Source of the DNA: Sphingomonas sp. Leaf343
Lineage (GTDB): Bacteria > Pseudomonadota > Alphaproteobacteria > Sphingomonadales > Sphingomonadaceae
Direction: 5' to 3'
Length of the DNA: 64,000 nucleotides
Assembly (NCBI RefSeq): GCF_001423765.1
Contig: NZ_LMPG01000011.1
Span: 1 to 64,000, forward strand
Program-made: the position numbers and the translations under genes
Part shown: one piece after another, positions 36,462 through 46,308 of the stretch
How positions within the stretch are numbered: the first letter of the stretch is position 1
How the letters are laid out: each line of letters begins with the position of its first letter
Notes under the pieces: generated by a model
The model's database searches: none
The model's input: only the letters and a program-made list of their open reading frames with translations
Told to the model about the DNA's origin: nothing

Positions 36462-37655
36462 ATGGGCATCATGGGGTTCAAGCAGATCGCGATGGCGGCG
36501 GGGCTCGCGCTCACCGGCCTTGGGGCGGGCCTCGGCTCCGTCGCCGCGCACGCGGCCCCGACGCCGCAGGTGGCGAACGCGCCCGCGCCGGCACCGCAGG
36601 GTGCGGCCGCGCCGGCAGGCGTGTCGAACACCGCGCCGACCACCGCCGCCGCGACCCCGCCGGCCGCACCGGCAAGCCCGCTGCTCGCGGTCGACGGTGC
36701 TCCCGGCGCGCTGCCGGAGGCAGGGATCGGCCAGCCGACGAACGGTCTGTTCGGCCTTCAGCCGCAGGTCACGCGCAACGGCGAATTCGCGCACTGGATG
36801 CACAATGCCATCCTGTTCCCGGTCATCACGATCATCTCGCTGTTCGTGCTCGCGCTGCTGATCTGGGTGATGATCCGCTATCGCGCCAGTCGGAACCCGA
36901 TTCCGTCCAAGACCTCGCACAACACCGCGATCGAGATCATCTGGACGCTGTTGCCGGTTGCGATCCTGGTCCTGATCGCGCTGCCGTCGATCGGCCTGCT
37001 CCAGGCGCAGTTCAAGCCGGCTCCGGCGGGTGCCGTGACGCTGAAGGCGATCGGCAACCAATGGTACTGGACGTATCAGTATCCGGACAATGGCGGCTTC
37101 GAAGTCACCGCCAACATGCTGAAGGAAAAGAGCGAAGTCACCGCCGGCCAGCGTTTCCGCACCGACGCCGACGGCCCCCGACTGCTCGCCGCCGACAACC
37201 GCATCGTCCTGCCGGTCGGCGTGCCGATCCGCCTCATCACGACCGCGAACGACGTGATCCACAGCTGGGCGGTGCCCGCCTTCTGGATCAAGCTCGACGC
37301 GATTCCGGGCCGCCTGAACGAGACGAGCTTCACGATCGATCGTCCGGGTCTCTATTTCGGCCAGTGTTCGGAGCTTTGCGGCGCGCGTCATGCGTATATG
37401 CCGATCGCGGTCGAGGCGGTTCCGCCGGCGCAGTTCGCCGCCTGGGTCCGCGCCAAGGGCGGCACGATGCCCGGAAGCAAGGCCCCTTCGTCGGCGGTAA
37501 TCCCGCAGCCCGGCGCCCCCGGTTCCGCTGCCGAGAAGGCCGCGACCGACGCCACGGACGCGGCGACCGGCCCCACCGAAAACGCCACCGTCGCGGCCCC
37601 GACCGCGCCGCAGGGCGCGACCAACAACCCCGCCACCGGCAACGCTGGACAGTAA
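36462..37655 (+). CDS. coxB: Cytochrome c oxidase subunit II
   Basis: This subunit of aa3 oxidase takes electrons from cytochrome c. A signal-like helix and an Ala/Pro-rich insert (about 33-75) precede the two TM helices (about 113-140, 155-180) and the CuA cupredoxin domain. CuA ligands are in [17 protein letters not shown], with the distal His in [24 protein letters not shown] is the aromatic electron-entry patch. The 397 aa exceed the usual roughly 300 because of the N-terminal linker and an Ala/Thr-rich C-terminal tail. coxA starts one base after the stop. Confidence 0.96.
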   Translation: MGIMGFKQIAMAAGLALTGLGAGLGSVAAHAAPTPQVANAPAPAPQGAAAPAGVSNTAPTTAAATPPAAPASPLLAVDGAPGALPEAGIGQPTNGLFGLQPQVTRNGEFAHWMHNAILFPVITIISLFVLALLIWVMIRYRASRNPIPSKTSHNTAIEIIWTLLPVAILVLIALPSIGLLQAQFKPAPAGAVTLKAIGNQWYWTYQYPDNGGFEVTANMLKEKSEVTAGQRFRTDADGPRLLAADNRIVLPVGVPIRLITTANDVIHSWAVPAFWIKLDAIPGRLNETSFTIDRPGLYFGQCSELCGARHAYMPIAVEAVPPAQFAAWVRAKGGTMPGSKAPSSAVIPQPGAPGSAAEKAATDATDAATGPTENATVAAPTAPQGATNNPATGNAGQ

Positions 37656-37656
37656 G

Positions 37657-39351
37657 ATGACAGACACCGCCCTCCACCCGTCCGGCCCCCTCGGTTCGGG
37701 GTTCGTCGCTCACGACGCGCACGAGCATCATCACGATGCCGATCACAAGCCGGGCTTCTTCGCCCGGTGGTTCATGTCCACCAACCACAAGGATATCGGT
37801 ACGCTGTACCTGATCTTCGCGATCGTCGCGGGGATCATCGGCGGCTCGATCTCGGGTCTGATGCGCGCCGAGCTGGCGCATCCCGGCATCCAGTATCTCG
37901 GAAGCTGGGCATCGCTGCTTCATGGCGGGCCGCAGAGCCTCGACCAGTCGCTCCACCTGTGGAACGTGCTCATCACCGCGCACGGCCTCATCATGGTGTT
38001 CTTCATGGTCATGCCGGCGATGGTCGGCGGGTTCGGCAACTGGTTCGTGCCGATCATGATCGGTGCGCCGGACATGGCGTTCCCGCGGATGAACAATATC
38101 AGCTTCTGGCTGCTGATCCCGTCGTTCACGCTGCTATTGGCGTCGCCCTTCTTCGGCGGCGCGGGCAATGGCTGGACGCTGTACGCACCGCTGTCGACCT
38201 ATGGCGAGCCCGGACCGTCGACGGACATGGCGATCCTGTCGCTCCATCTCGCGGGTGCGTCGTCGATTCTCGGCGCGATCAACTTCATCACCACGATCTT
38301 CAACATGCGCGCGCCGGGCATGACCCTGCACAAGATGCCGCTGTTCGTGTGGTCGATGCTGGTCACCGCGTTCCTGCTGCTGTTGGCCCTCCCGGTCCTC
38401 GCCGCCGCGATCACGATGCTGCTGACCGACCGTAATTTCGGCACGACCTTCTTCGACCCCGCCGGTGGCGGCGATCCGGTGCTGTACCAGCATCTGTTCT
38501 GGTTCTTCGGCCACCCCGAAGTGTACATCATGATCCTGCCGGGCTTCGGCATCGTTAGCCAGATCATCGCCACGTTCAGCCGCAAGCCGGTCTTCGGCTA
38601 TCTCGGCATGGCCTATGCCATGGTCGCGATCGGCGTCGTCGGCTTCGTCGTGTGGGCGCACCACATGTTCACCACCGGCCTGTCGGTGAACACCAAGATG
38701 TACTTCACCGCCGCGACGATGGTGATCGCAGTTCCGACCGGCATCAAGATCTTCTCGTGGATCGCGACGATGTGGGGCGGCTCGATGCGCTTCCCGACCC
38801 CGATGGTCTGGGCGATCGGCTTCATCTTCATGTTCACCGTCGGCGGCGTGACCGGCGTCGTGCTCGCCAATGGCGGCATCGACGATTACATGCAGGACAC
38901 CTACTACGTCGTCGCCCACTTCCACTACGTGTTGTCGCTGGGTGCGGTGTTCTCGCTGTTCGCGGGCTTCTACTACTGGTTCCCGAAGATGTCGGGCCGT
39001 ATGTACAGCGAGCTGCTCGGCCAGCTGCACTTCTGGGTGTTCTTCGTCGGCGTGAACGTGATGTTCTTCCCGATGCACTTCCTGGGTCTGCAGGGCATGC
39101 CGCGCCGCTATCCCGATTACCCGGACGCCTATGCGCACTGGAACACGGTCGCTTCGGTCGGCTACATGATCATGGCCGCGGGCATGGCGATCTTCTTCGT
39201 CAACCTGATCTGGTCGATGCTGGCGGGCAAGAAGGCTCCCGACAATCCCTGGGGCGAAGGCGCGACGACGCTGGAATGGACGCTGTCCAGCCCGCCGCCG
39301 TTCCACCAGTTCGAGACGCTGCCTGTGATCGACTCGGGCAAGGATCACTGA
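37657..39351 (+). CDS. coxA: Cytochrome c oxidase subunit I
   Basis: This is the catalytic subunit with haem a and the haem a3/CuB site. The 564 aa have twelve helices. Key features are [19 protein letters not shown] (haem a ligand His), [18 protein letters not shown] (CuB His and the cross-linked Tyr), [11 protein letters not shown] (CuB His pair) and [20 protein letters not shown] (haem ligands). The His-rich N-terminus ([12 protein letters not shown]) is typical of sphingomonads. Transcription probably stops at the hairpin 28 bases downstream. Confidence 0.97.
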   Translation: MTDTALHPSGPLGSGFVAHDAHEHHHDADHKPGFFARWFMSTNHKDIGTLYLIFAIVAGIIGGSISGLMRAELAHPGIQYLGSWASLLHGGPQSLDQSLHLWNVLITAHGLIMVFFMVMPAMVGGFGNWFVPIMIGAPDMAFPRMNNISFWLLIPSFTLLLASPFFGGAGNGWTLYAPLSTYGEPGPSTDMAILSLHLAGASSILGAINFITTIFNMRAPGMTLHKMPLFVWSMLVTAFLLLLALPVLAAAITMLLTDRNFGTTFFDPAGGGDPVLYQHLFWFFGHPEVYIMILPGFGIVSQIIATFSRKPVFGYLGMAYAMVAIGVVGFVVWAHHMFTTGLSVNTKMYFTAATMVIAVPTGIKIFSWIATMWGGSMRFPTPMVWAIGFIFMFTVGGVTGVVLANGGIDDYMQDTYYVVAHFHYVLSLGAVFSLFAGFYYWFPKMSGRMYSELLGQLHFWVFFVGVNVMFFPMHFLGLQGMPRRYPDYPDAYAHWNTVASVGYMIMAAGMAIFFVNLIWSMLAGKKAPDNPWGEGATTLEWTLSSPPPFHQFETLPVIDSGKDH

Positions 39352-39379
39352 TCCACCCGGCACGGACGGAGATACGAGA

Positions 39380-39409
39380 GGGCCTCGGAGGAAACTCCGG
39401 GGCCCTTTT
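39380..39409 (+). terminator. Rho-independent terminator after coxBA
   Basis: The perfect-looking stem GGGCCTCGGAG / CTCCGGGGCCC (39380-39390, 39395-39405) has a GAAA loop and is followed by TTTT. It separates coxBA from the DUF1800/DUF1501 genes and so from the rest of the oxidase assembly genes. Confidence 0.88.
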
Positions 39410-39544
39410 CCATGCCGTTGGTTAACAGATCGGCCCGGAATCTTTATTGGCGTTTTACGCGGCTTTAACGCCGTTTCGCGTAGCTCGTACCTGTTAGCCG
39501 CGACCGGGACCTGAGTCCCTCCGGCATCACACGGGACGATCCGA

Positions 39545-41575
39545 ATGTTGGACACGGCTACGCCGGCGCCGTTCGCGCCGGACCCTATCGGTGCGTCCGT
39601 CGATTGCGGCGTCGCATCCGCCATGACGGCTCCGGCGCGGCTCGCGACGATCGCGCCGGCGGCGCTCGGGCTCGCTGCCTGTGGTAGCGGCGGCAGCACC
39701 GACGGGGCTACCGGCAGCGGAACGACGAGCGGCGGAACTGCGGGCGGAAGCACCACCGGCGGCAGCACCGGCGGCGGTGGGACGACCAGCGGCGGCGGGA
39801 GCACTGCCGGCGGTTCGACTGGCGGTGGGACGACCAGCGGCGGCGGGAGCACTGCCGGCGGTTCGACTGGCGGTGGGTCGACCGGCGGTGGGTCGACTGA
39901 CGGCGGCGCGGCGAGCGGCGGCGGAGCGGCGGGCGGCGCCGTCGCCGGCGGCGGCATCATCGGCGGTGGCATAATCACTGGTGGCGGCGGCACCGATGGC
40001 GGCGGCGGCACCGGTGGTACGCCTGCGCCCACGCCCGACGAACCGGTTCCCGTCGTCCCCGCCACGATCACGACGGTCCAGGCCAGCCGCTTTCTGGCGC
40101 AGGCGACCATGGGCACCACCCGGACGCAGATCGATGCGGTGGTCGCGCGCCGCTACGAGGGCTGGATCGACGACCAGTTCGCGATGCCCCGCGCCATCAG
40201 CCACTTCGACTGGCTCATCGCGAACGGGTACGGCGTCGAAGCCAACGTCTTCAACGAGGCCGGGTTCGACGCCACCGTCTGGCGTCAGCTGATCGTCGAA
40301 CCCGACCAGTTGCGGCAGAGGGTCGGTATGGCGCTGCTCGATCTGCTCGTCGTCGCGATCGACAACCTGCATTTCCGGCAGTTCGCGACGGCGGCCTATA
40401 TCGACGTCCTGCTCGACAACGCGTTCGGCAACTACCGCGACATACTGGGCGCGATCACGACGAACTCGGCGATGGGGTCGTACCTGACCTTCATGAACAA
40501 TCGCAAGGCGAACCCCCGGACGGGGGCGCAACCGGACGAGAACTATGCACGGGAGCTGATGCAGCTGTTCGCGCTCGGGCCGTATCAGCTCAACATGGAT
40601 GGATCGCCCAAGCTTGCCGGCGGGCAGCCGATCGAGACCTATGGTCAGCTCGACGTCACGCAGCTCGCCCGCGTGTTCACCGGTCTGGTGCCCGCCCTCA
40701 GCGACGTGAAGAACCCGGAATATCATCGCAAGCCGATGGTGATGAACAGTGCCTATCACGAAACGGGATCATCGACCGTGCTGGGTGTCACCATCGCCGG
40801 CAGCGACGGCATGGCGGCGATCAAGCAGGCGATCGACACGATCTTCGCGCATCCGAACGTGCCGCCCTTCATCGGCCGCCAGTTGATCCAGCGGCTGGTC
40901 ACCTCGAACCCCAGCCCCGGCTATATCGGGCGGGTCGCATCGGTGTTCGCAGATAACGGGTCGGGCGTCCGCGGCGACATGAAGTCCGTCATCAAGGCCA
41001 TCCTGCTCGATTCGGAAGCCCGGTCGGACGCAGCGCTGTCCAGCGCGACCGCGGGCAAACTGCGCGAACCGGTGATGCGGATGACCGCCTGGGCACGCGC
41101 GTGCAACGTCAATTCCCCGTCCAACGCATGGGCGATCGGCGATACCTCCAACCCTGCGATCCGGCTGGGTCAGGCGATGGGACGCAGCCCGACCGTCTTC
41201 AATTTCTTCCGGCCCGGCTACACGCCCGCGGGAACGCCGATCGCCGCCGCCGGACTGGTCGCGCCGGAGTTCCAGATCACCAACGAACAGTCGGTCGTCG
41301 GCTACGTCAACTATATGTACGGCCTCGTCTCCAACGGCGTGGGCGACGTGCGCGCCGACTATACCGCGCTGCGGTCGATCGCGAGCGACAGCGCCACTCT
41401 GGTCGCGGAAATCAACCTCGTGCTCGCCGCCGGACAGCTGACCGAGACGACGCTGACGGCGATTCGCAAGGCCGTCGACAGCATCCCGGCCACCGCGACC
41501 AACGCCGAAACCAACCGCGTCGGCATCGCCCTGATGCTGACCCTTGCCTCCCCCGAATTCATGGTGCTGAAATGA
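39545..41575 (+). CDS. DUF1800 protein with Gly/Ser/Thr-repeat linker
   Basis: The 676-aa product starts with a hydrophobic segment ending in LGLAAC (Cys46), a possible lipobox if the ATG at 39623 is used. A linker of about 110 residues is built of GGGTTSGGGSTAGGST and GGGST repeats. The DUF1800 domain follows: ASRFLAQATMGTTRTQIDAVV at its start, NYARELMQLFALGPYQLN in the middle, and NFFRPGYTPAGTPI near the end. DUF1800 genes are almost always paired with DUF1501, as here, and function is unknown. A strong start signal is not visible; GGGA lies eight bases before 39545. The stop overlaps the next start. Confidence 0.9.
   Translation: MLDTATPAPFAPDPIGASVDCGVASAMTAPARLATIAPAALGLAACGSGGSTDGATGSGTTSGGTAGGSTTGGSTGGGGTTSGGGSTAGGSTGGGTTSGGGSTAGGSTGGGSTGGGSTDGGAASGGGAAGGAVAGGGIIGGGIITGGGGTDGGGGTGGTPAPTPDEPVPVVPATITTVQASRFLAQATMGTTRTQIDAVVARRYEGWIDDQFAMPRAISHFDWLIANGYGVEANVFNEAGFDATVWRQLIVEPDQLRQRVGMALLDLLVVAIDNLHFRQFATAAYIDVLLDNAFGNYRDILGAITTNSAMGSYLTFMNNRKANPRTGAQPDENYARELMQLFALGPYQLNMDGSPKLAGGQPIETYGQLDVTQLARVFTGLVPALSDVKNPEYHRKPMVMNSAYHETGSSTVLGVTIAGSDGMAAIKQAIDTIFAHPNVPPFIGRQLIQRLVTSNPSPGYIGRVASVFADNGSGVRGDMKSVIKAILLDSEARSDAALSSATAGKLREPVMRMTAWARACNVNSPSNAWAIGDTSNPAIRLGQAMGRSPTVFNFFRPGYTPAGTPIAAAGLVAPEFQITNEQSVVGYVNYMYGLVSNGVGDVRADYTALRSIASDSATLVAEINLVLAAGQLTETTLTAIRKAVDSIPATATNAETNRVGIALMLTLASPEFMVLK
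39773..39898 (+). repeat. Tandem repeats encoding the Gly/Ser/Thr linker
   Basis: A 48-base unit occurs twice without a mismatch (39773-39820, 39821-39868), each coding GGGTTSGGGSTAGGST. It is followed by a 15-base unit twice (39869-39883, 39884-39898; one base differs) coding GGGST. Copy number should vary by slippage or recombination and change the linker length in frame. Confidence 0.93.
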
Positions 41576-42960
41576 GCCGCTTCGATCACGATACGTCGCG
41601 TCGCGCCTTCCTGCGTCGCAGCGCAACCCTGGGCATGGCGGGCGTCGCCGCGCCCTTCGTCACCAGCCTCGCCGCGATCGGCGAGGCTGCAGCGGCGACC
41701 ACCAGCGATTACAAGGCGCTGGTGTGTGTGTTCCTGCACGGCGGCATGGATTATGCCAACACGCTCGTCCCCTATGACGAGCCGAGCCATGCCGCCTACC
41801 TTGCGGCACGGTCGAACATCGCACTGACGCGCGATACGCTGGCGGCCAGCGTGCTGTCGCCCAGCGTGTCGCTGGATGGTGGCCGCCAGTATGCCCTTGG
41901 CAGGAACATGGGCGGGCTTGGCCAGCTGTTCGCATCGGGCAAGGCCGCGGCGGTGCTCAACGTCGGCACGCTGGTCCAGCCGACCACGCGCGCCCAGTAT
42001 TTCGCGAACAGCGTCAAGCTGCCGCCGAAGCTGTTCAGCCACAACGACCAGCAAAGCTATTTCCAGGCGTCCAGTCCCGAAGGCGCGACCTCCGGCTGGG
42101 GTGGCCGGATGGGCGATCTGTTCCAGTCGGGCAATGGTGCAGCGACACTGACCTGCATCAATACCAGCGGCAACGCGGTCTACCTGACCGGCCAGTCGGC
42201 CTTGCAATATACCGTCGGTACCGGCGGACCGATCGCGCTGCTCAACAACGCGACGACGATGTACGGCTCCTCGACCGCGGCGGCGACGTTGCGCAGCCTG
42301 ATGAGCGGCAACGCATCCGGCATGCTGGCCAGCGAACATGCCAAGATCTCGAAGCGCGCGCTCGACACCTATTCGCAGGTGGCCTCGGCGCTGGCCAGCG
42401 CACCGGCCGCCGGCTTCAACCTGTTCCCGACCGGCAACAGCCTCGCCGACCAGTTGAAGATGGTTGCGCGCCTGATCTCCGTGTCGCAGACTCTGGGCGC
42501 GCGGCGGCAGGTGTTCTTCGTCAGCCTGGGCGGGTTCGACATGCACGACAATCTGGTCACGCAGTTGCCGACGCAGATGGGCCGCGTATCGGATGCGCTG
42601 AAGGCGTTCTACGATACCACCGCCGCTCTCGGGGTGGCCGATCAGGTGACCAGCTTCACCGCCTCCGACTTCGGCCGGACCCTTCAGTCGAATGACGACG
42701 GATCGGATCATGGCTGGGGCAGCCATCATTATGTCGTCGGCGGCGCGGTCAAGGGTCAGCGCTTCTACGGCACCCCGCCCCAGGTCGGCCACAACACGCC
42801 GGACGATCTCGGGCAGGGCCGGCTGGTGCCGACGATCTCCGTCGATCAATATGCCGCCACGCTGGCAAGCTGGTTCGGCGTGGGAACGAGCGATCTGCGC
42901 ACCGTGCTGCCGAACATCGGCAACTACAATCCGTCCACCTGGAACCTCGGCTTCGTCTGA
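41572..42960 (+). CDS. DUF1501 protein, Tat-exported
   Basis: A twin-arginine signal (DTSRRAFLRRSATLGMAGVAAPFV) is followed by the DUF1501 domain: YKALVCVFLHGGMDYANTLVP, LFSHNDQQSYFQ, VFFVSLGGFDMHDNL, and TSFTASDFGRTLQSNDDGSDHGWGSHHYVVGG. The last box resembles the metal-binding part of the alkaline phosphatase/sulfatase superfamily, to which DUF1501 is related. It has 462 aa. It is translationally coupled to the DUF1800 gene. Role unknown. Confidence 0.93.
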   Translation: MSRFDHDTSRRAFLRRSATLGMAGVAAPFVTSLAAIGEAAAATTSDYKALVCVFLHGGMDYANTLVPYDEPSHAAYLAARSNIALTRDTLAASVLSPSVSLDGGRQYALGRNMGGLGQLFASGKAAAVLNVGTLVQPTTRAQYFANSVKLPPKLFSHNDQQSYFQASSPEGATSGWGGRMGDLFQSGNGAATLTCINTSGNAVYLTGQSALQYTVGTGGPIALLNNATTMYGSSTAAATLRSLMSGNASGMLASEHAKISKRALDTYSQVASALASAPAAGFNLFPTGNSLADQLKMVARLISVSQTLGARRQVFFVSLGGFDMHDNLVTQLPTQMGRVSDALKAFYDTTAALGVADQVTSFTASDFGRTLQSNDDGSDHGWGSHHYVVGGAVKGQRFYGTPPQVGHNTPDDLGQGRLVPTISVDQYAATLASWFGVGTSDLRTVLPNIGNYNPSTWNLGFV

Positions 42961-42987
42961 CCCCCCGCTCCGGCGGGAACAGGATCG

Positions 42988-43665
42988 TCAGTGGCGGAGG
43001 AACACCGCCAGCGACAGCACGTGGTTCATCCGCGTGCGTCCCCCGGTCTGGTTGATCGCCTGATTGAGGTAGCCCGCCTCGATCGTCGAACGCCCCTTCA
43101 ACGGCACCTCGACACCGGCGAAGGTCCGGAGCTGGTCGAAACCCCCGCGCGCACCCCAGTCGGTGTCGTTCAGCGCCACGAAGGCCTCGATCGATCCGAG
43201 CGCGCGGACGCCCTTGCCCGATTCGGCGAAGGCGTATTCGCCGCGGATCATCTCGCGCAGGCGATGGCCGGTATCCCGCCCGTCCGATCGCCAGCGTTGT
43301 TCCAGCCGGGTCCGCGACTGGATCTCGCCGCGGCGTGACGGCGGCAGCGTCCATCCGATCTGCTGGAAGCTCCGTTCCTCGTTGCGGTCCTTTCCGCCCT
43401 CGATCGGCGACACGACATGGGCATAGCCCTGATAGACCGTGACCTGCGGACTGATCCGCCACCCGATCGCGGGCCGCAGCAGGAGCTGGTCGAGGCGCGA
43501 CACCCCGTCCCCGCTGCGCGGCTGCACCTCCGCGAAATAGACCAATGGCCCGGATATCCGGCCCATGACGGTGGCGTTGGCCCACAGCTGCTGGTCGTTG
43601 GTGGTCTGCCCCGGCGCCGGGGTCGCGACGATCAGCAGCGTCGCGAGGAGAAGAATGGCTCGCAT
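42988..43665 (-). CDS. DUF2490 outer-membrane-type protein
   Basis: A signal peptide (MRAILLLATLLIVATPAPGQ) and alternating beta-strand segments ending in an aromatic/hydrophobic strand (MNHVLSLAVFLRH) fit a small outer-membrane barrel. DUF2490 features include LWANATVMGRISGPLVYFAEVQPR, LLRPAIGWRISPQVTVYQGYAHV and ENRTRLEQRW-like QSRTRLEQRWRSD. The ATG at 43665 gives 225 aa; the extension to 43803 overlaps ctaB. It is on the opposite strand, interrupting the oxidase cluster. Confidence 0.82.
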   Translation of the reverse strand: MRAILLLATLLIVATPAPGQTTNDQQLWANATVMGRISGPLVYFAEVQPRSGDGVSRLDQLLLRPAIGWRISPQVTVYQGYAHVVSPIEGGKDRNEERSFQQIGWTLPPSRRGEIQSRTRLEQRWRSDGRDTGHRLREMIRGEYAFAESGKGVRALGSIEAFVALNDTDWGARGGFDQLRTFAGVEVPLKGRSTIEAGYLNQAINQTGGRTRMNHVLSLAVFLRH

Positions 43666-43748
43666 GATGACGCCAATGTCACTTTTGTAGCCGCCTGTCA
43701 GCGGCGCTTTCTTCCCGGCGTGGTGAAGCGTATAGGCTGGCCGTTCCC

Positions 43749-44651
43749 ATGACCACCGCCACCCCCCTGCTGCCGCCCGCCGACTGGCGCGATTTCCTGG
43801 CATTGACGAAACCCCGGGTGATGACGCTCGTCGTGTTCACCGGCCTGTGCGGCATGCTGGCCGCACCGGTCGGCATCCATCCGGTGATCGGCTTCACCGC
43901 GATCCTGTGCATCGCGCTCGGTGCTGGCGCAGCGGGCGCGCTGAACCAGTGGTACGAGGCGGACATCGACGCGGTCATGCGCCGCACGCAGAAGCGGCCC
44001 CTGCCCGCCGGCCGCATGGATCGTCAGGCGGCGCTGCATTTCGGCGTCGGACTGTCGGCCTTTTCGGTGATCCTGATGGGACTGGCGGTGAATATCGCCG
44101 CCGCCGCGATCCTGACCGTGTCGATCCTGTTCTACGTCCTGATCTATACCGTGTGGCTGAAGCGGCGGACGCCGCAGAACATCGTCATCGGCGGTGCGGC
44201 CGGTGCGTTTCCGCCGCTGATCGGCTGGGCCGCGGCGACGGGTCAGGTCGCGCTGCTGCCCGTGCTGCTGTTCATGCTGGTCTTCCTGTGGACGCCGCCG
44301 CATTTCTGGGCGCTCGCGCTGTTCGTGAAGACCGATTACGCCAACGCCGGCGTGCCGATGCTGCCCGTCGTGGCGGGCGAGCGCGCGACGCGGGTGCAGA
44401 TCGGCCTCTACACCATCCCGATGGCGGTTGCGGCGATCGCCCCGTGGCCACTGGGGCTGACCGGCCCCATCTACGGCGTGGCATCGATCGTGCTGACCGG
44501 CATCTTCGCGCTGCTGGCGGTGCTGGTCGCGACCCGTCGTCAGGTCGAGGGCGATGCGATGAAGCCGGAAAAGCGGCTGTTCAGCTATTCGATCCTCTAT
44601 CTCTTTGTGATCTTCGGCGCGCTCGTCGCCGATCGGTGGGTGCTGGCATGA
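43749..44651 (+). CDS. ctaB: Haem o synthase (protoheme IX farnesyltransferase)
   Basis: This UbiA-family enzyme adds a farnesyl group to haem b, needed for haem a. The 300 aa have about nine helices. The first Asp-rich motif is [55 protein letters not shown] is the second conserved region. The start is 83 bases from the divergent DUF2490 start. The stop overlaps the 47-aa ORF start. Confidence 0.96.
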   Translation: MTTATPLLPPADWRDFLALTKPRVMTLVVFTGLCGMLAAPVGIHPVIGFTAILCIALGAGAAGALNQWYEADIDAVMRRTQKRPLPAGRMDRQAALHFGVGLSAFSVILMGLAVNIAAAAILTVSILFYVLIYTVWLKRRTPQNIVIGGAAGAFPPLIGWAAATGQVALLPVLLFMLVFLWTPPHFWALALFVKTDYANAGVPMLPVVAGERATRVQIGLYTIPMAVAAIAPWPLGLTGPIYGVASIVLTGIFALLAVLVATRRQVEGDAMKPEKRLFSYSILYLFVIFGALVADRWVLA

Positions 44652-44791
44652 CTCCGGAAGAACAAGACCTGATCCGCAAGCGGCAGAAGAGCCGCGCGCT
44701 CGTCATGGCGTTGCTGCTCGGCGCGCTGGTACTGCTGACCTTCGCGATCTCGATCGCCAAGATCCAGATGGGCATGGGAGCATCGCATTGA
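44648..44791 (+). CDS. 47-aa membrane protein between ctaB and ctaG
   Basis: [20 protein letters not shown] is followed by one helix ([20 protein letters not shown]). The ATG overlaps the ctaB stop and the TGA overlaps the TTG start of ctaG. Small single-helix proteins at this exact spot are common in alphaproteobacterial oxidase operons (CoxF-like). It is probably an assembly factor or a coupling cistron. Confidence 0.8.
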   Translation: MTPEEQDLIRKRQKSRALVMALLLGALVLLTFAISIAKIQMGMGASH

Positions 44792-45339
44792 GCGACCTTG
44801 CCGCAAAAGGCCGTACCACGCGCACCGCGGTGCTAGCGGTACTGGGCATCTGTTTCATGACCGGCCTCGCCTGGGCCAGCATCCCGCTCTACCGCATGTT
44901 CTGCCAGGTCACCGGGCTGAACGGCACGACGCAACGCGGGCAACAAGCCCCCGGCGCGACCGAGCGGATGGTACGCGTCGACTTCGATGCCAATGTCAGC
45001 CCGAAGCTGCCGTGGAAGTTCCGTCCGGAGAACACGTCCGACACGGTCGCGGTCGGCGCGCGCGACATGGCGTTCTTCACCGCGACGAACACCTCGAACA
45101 AGCCGATTACCGGCACCGCGACGTTCAACGTCACGCCGGCACAGGCGGGCAAGTATTTCACCAAGATCCAGTGCTTCTGCTTCACGCAGCAGACGCTGAA
45201 ACCGGGTGAGACGGCGCGCATGCCGGTCATCTTCTACGTCGATCCGAAGATGCTCAAGGACCCCGACGCGGCGGACATCGAAACGATCACGCTGTCGTAC
45301 ACGTTTTACCCGGTGGATTCGCAGGCTCCCACCAGCTAG
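44788..45339 (+). CDS. ctaG: Cytochrome c oxidase assembly protein CtaG/Cox11
   Basis: This membrane-anchored copper chaperone inserts CuB. One helix (TAVLAVLGICFMTGLAWASIPLY) and RMFCQVTGLNGTTQ precede the periplasmic domain with the copper-binding KIQCFCFTQQTLKPGE and the motif MPVIFYVDP. It has 183 aa. The start codon is TTG, overlapping the preceding stop as TTGA, so translation is likely coupled. Confidence 0.96.
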   Translation: MSDLAAKGRTTRTAVLAVLGICFMTGLAWASIPLYRMFCQVTGLNGTTQRGQQAPGATERMVRVDFDANVSPKLPWKFRPENTSDTVAVGARDMAFFTATNTSNKPITGTATFNVTPAQAGKYFTKIQCFCFTQQTLKPGETARMPVIFYVDPKMLKDPDAADIETITLSYTFYPVDSQAPTS

Positions 45340-45371
45340 AGCGGACCGGAAAAGCCAACAGGGAAGCGACG

Positions 45372-46283
45372 ATGGCCGGCGCCAAGAACCACGACTACCA
45401 CATCCTGCCACCCAGCATCATGCCCTTCTACACGTCGATGGCGGCGCTGGTGATGGCGGCGGGCGGCATCATGTACATGCATGACTATGCCGGCGGCGGC
45501 TGGATCTTCCTGATCGGCTTCGCGGCGGTGCTGTTCGGCATGTATAGCTGGTGGGCGCAGGTGATCCGCGAGGCGCATGCCGGCGATCATACGCCCGTCG
45601 TGCAGCTGCATTTCCGCTATGGCATGATCCTGTTCATCGCCTCCGAGGTAATGTTCTTCGTCGGCTGGTTCTGGGCGTTCTTCGACTTCTCGCTCTTTCC
45701 GACCGCGATGAGCATCGTCGACGGACAGGTCGAACGCGCCGCAGAGGGCGCCGCCGCGGTCGCCGCGACGTGGCCGCCCAAGGGCTTGGAAGTCATCAAC
45801 GCGTTCGAGCTGCCGCTGCTCAATACGCTGATCCTGCTGGCATCGGGCACGACCGTGACCTGGGCGCATCACGCGCTGATCCACAACCAGCGCGGCGGCG
45901 AGAAGCGCGGCCTCTGGGGTGCGCTGGGCGTCGGCGACCGTGACGGCGTGCTGAAGGGCCTGTGGCTGACGGTGCTGCTGGGCGCGCTGTTCACGTCGAT
46001 CCAGGCGTACGAGTACATGCACGCGCCGTTCCCGTTCAAGGGCATCAACTACGGCGCGGCCTTCTTCATGGCGACCGGGTTCCACGGGTTCCACGTGCTG
46101 GTCGGCACGATCTTCCTGCTCGTCTGCCTGATCCGCGCGTACAAGGGCGACTTCACGCCGAAGCAGCATTTCGGCTTCGAGGCAGCTGCCTGGTACTGGC
46201 ACTTCGTCGACGTGGTGTGGCTGTTCCTGTTCGTCACCGTCTATGTCTGGGGTGGCTGGGGCGCACCGGTCCACGGCGGGTGA
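45372..46283 (+). CDS. coxC: Cytochrome c oxidase subunit III
   Basis: The 303-aa protein has seven helices. Family features are HDYHILPPSIMPFYTSMAALVMAAGG, FRYGMILFIASEVMFFVGWFWAFF, ASGTTVTWAHHALI and FEAAAWYWHFVDVVWLFLFVTVYVWGGWG. It has no redox centre and stabilises subunit I. An AGGGAAG ribosome site lies just upstream. The stop is 25 bases before the DUF983 start. Confidence 0.97.
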   Translation: MAGAKNHDYHILPPSIMPFYTSMAALVMAAGGIMYMHDYAGGGWIFLIGFAAVLFGMYSWWAQVIREAHAGDHTPVVQLHFRYGMILFIASEVMFFVGWFWAFFDFSLFPTAMSIVDGQVERAAEGAAAVAATWPPKGLEVINAFELPLLNTLILLASGTTVTWAHHALIHNQRGGEKRGLWGALGVGDRDGVLKGLWLTVLLGALFTSIQAYEYMHAPFPFKGINYGAAFFMATGFHGFHVLVGTIFLLVCLIRAYKGDFTPKQHFGFEAAAWYWHFVDVVWLFLFVTVYVWGGWGAPVHGG

Positions 46284-46308
46284 TCCGGTTACGGGCGCAG
46301 GCAGCGCG

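Noticed and set aside
39773..39898. Possible CRISPR-like direct repeats
   Set aside because: The units are contiguous, in frame and coding; there are no spacers and no cas genes.
38134..40119. 661-aa minus-strand ORF
   Set aside because: Antisense of coxA and the DUF1800 linker; the Pro/Val runs are the reverse of the Gly/Ser/Thr repeats.
41359..42849. 496-aa minus-strand ORF
   Set aside because: Antisense of the DUF1501 gene; no domain and no ribosome site.
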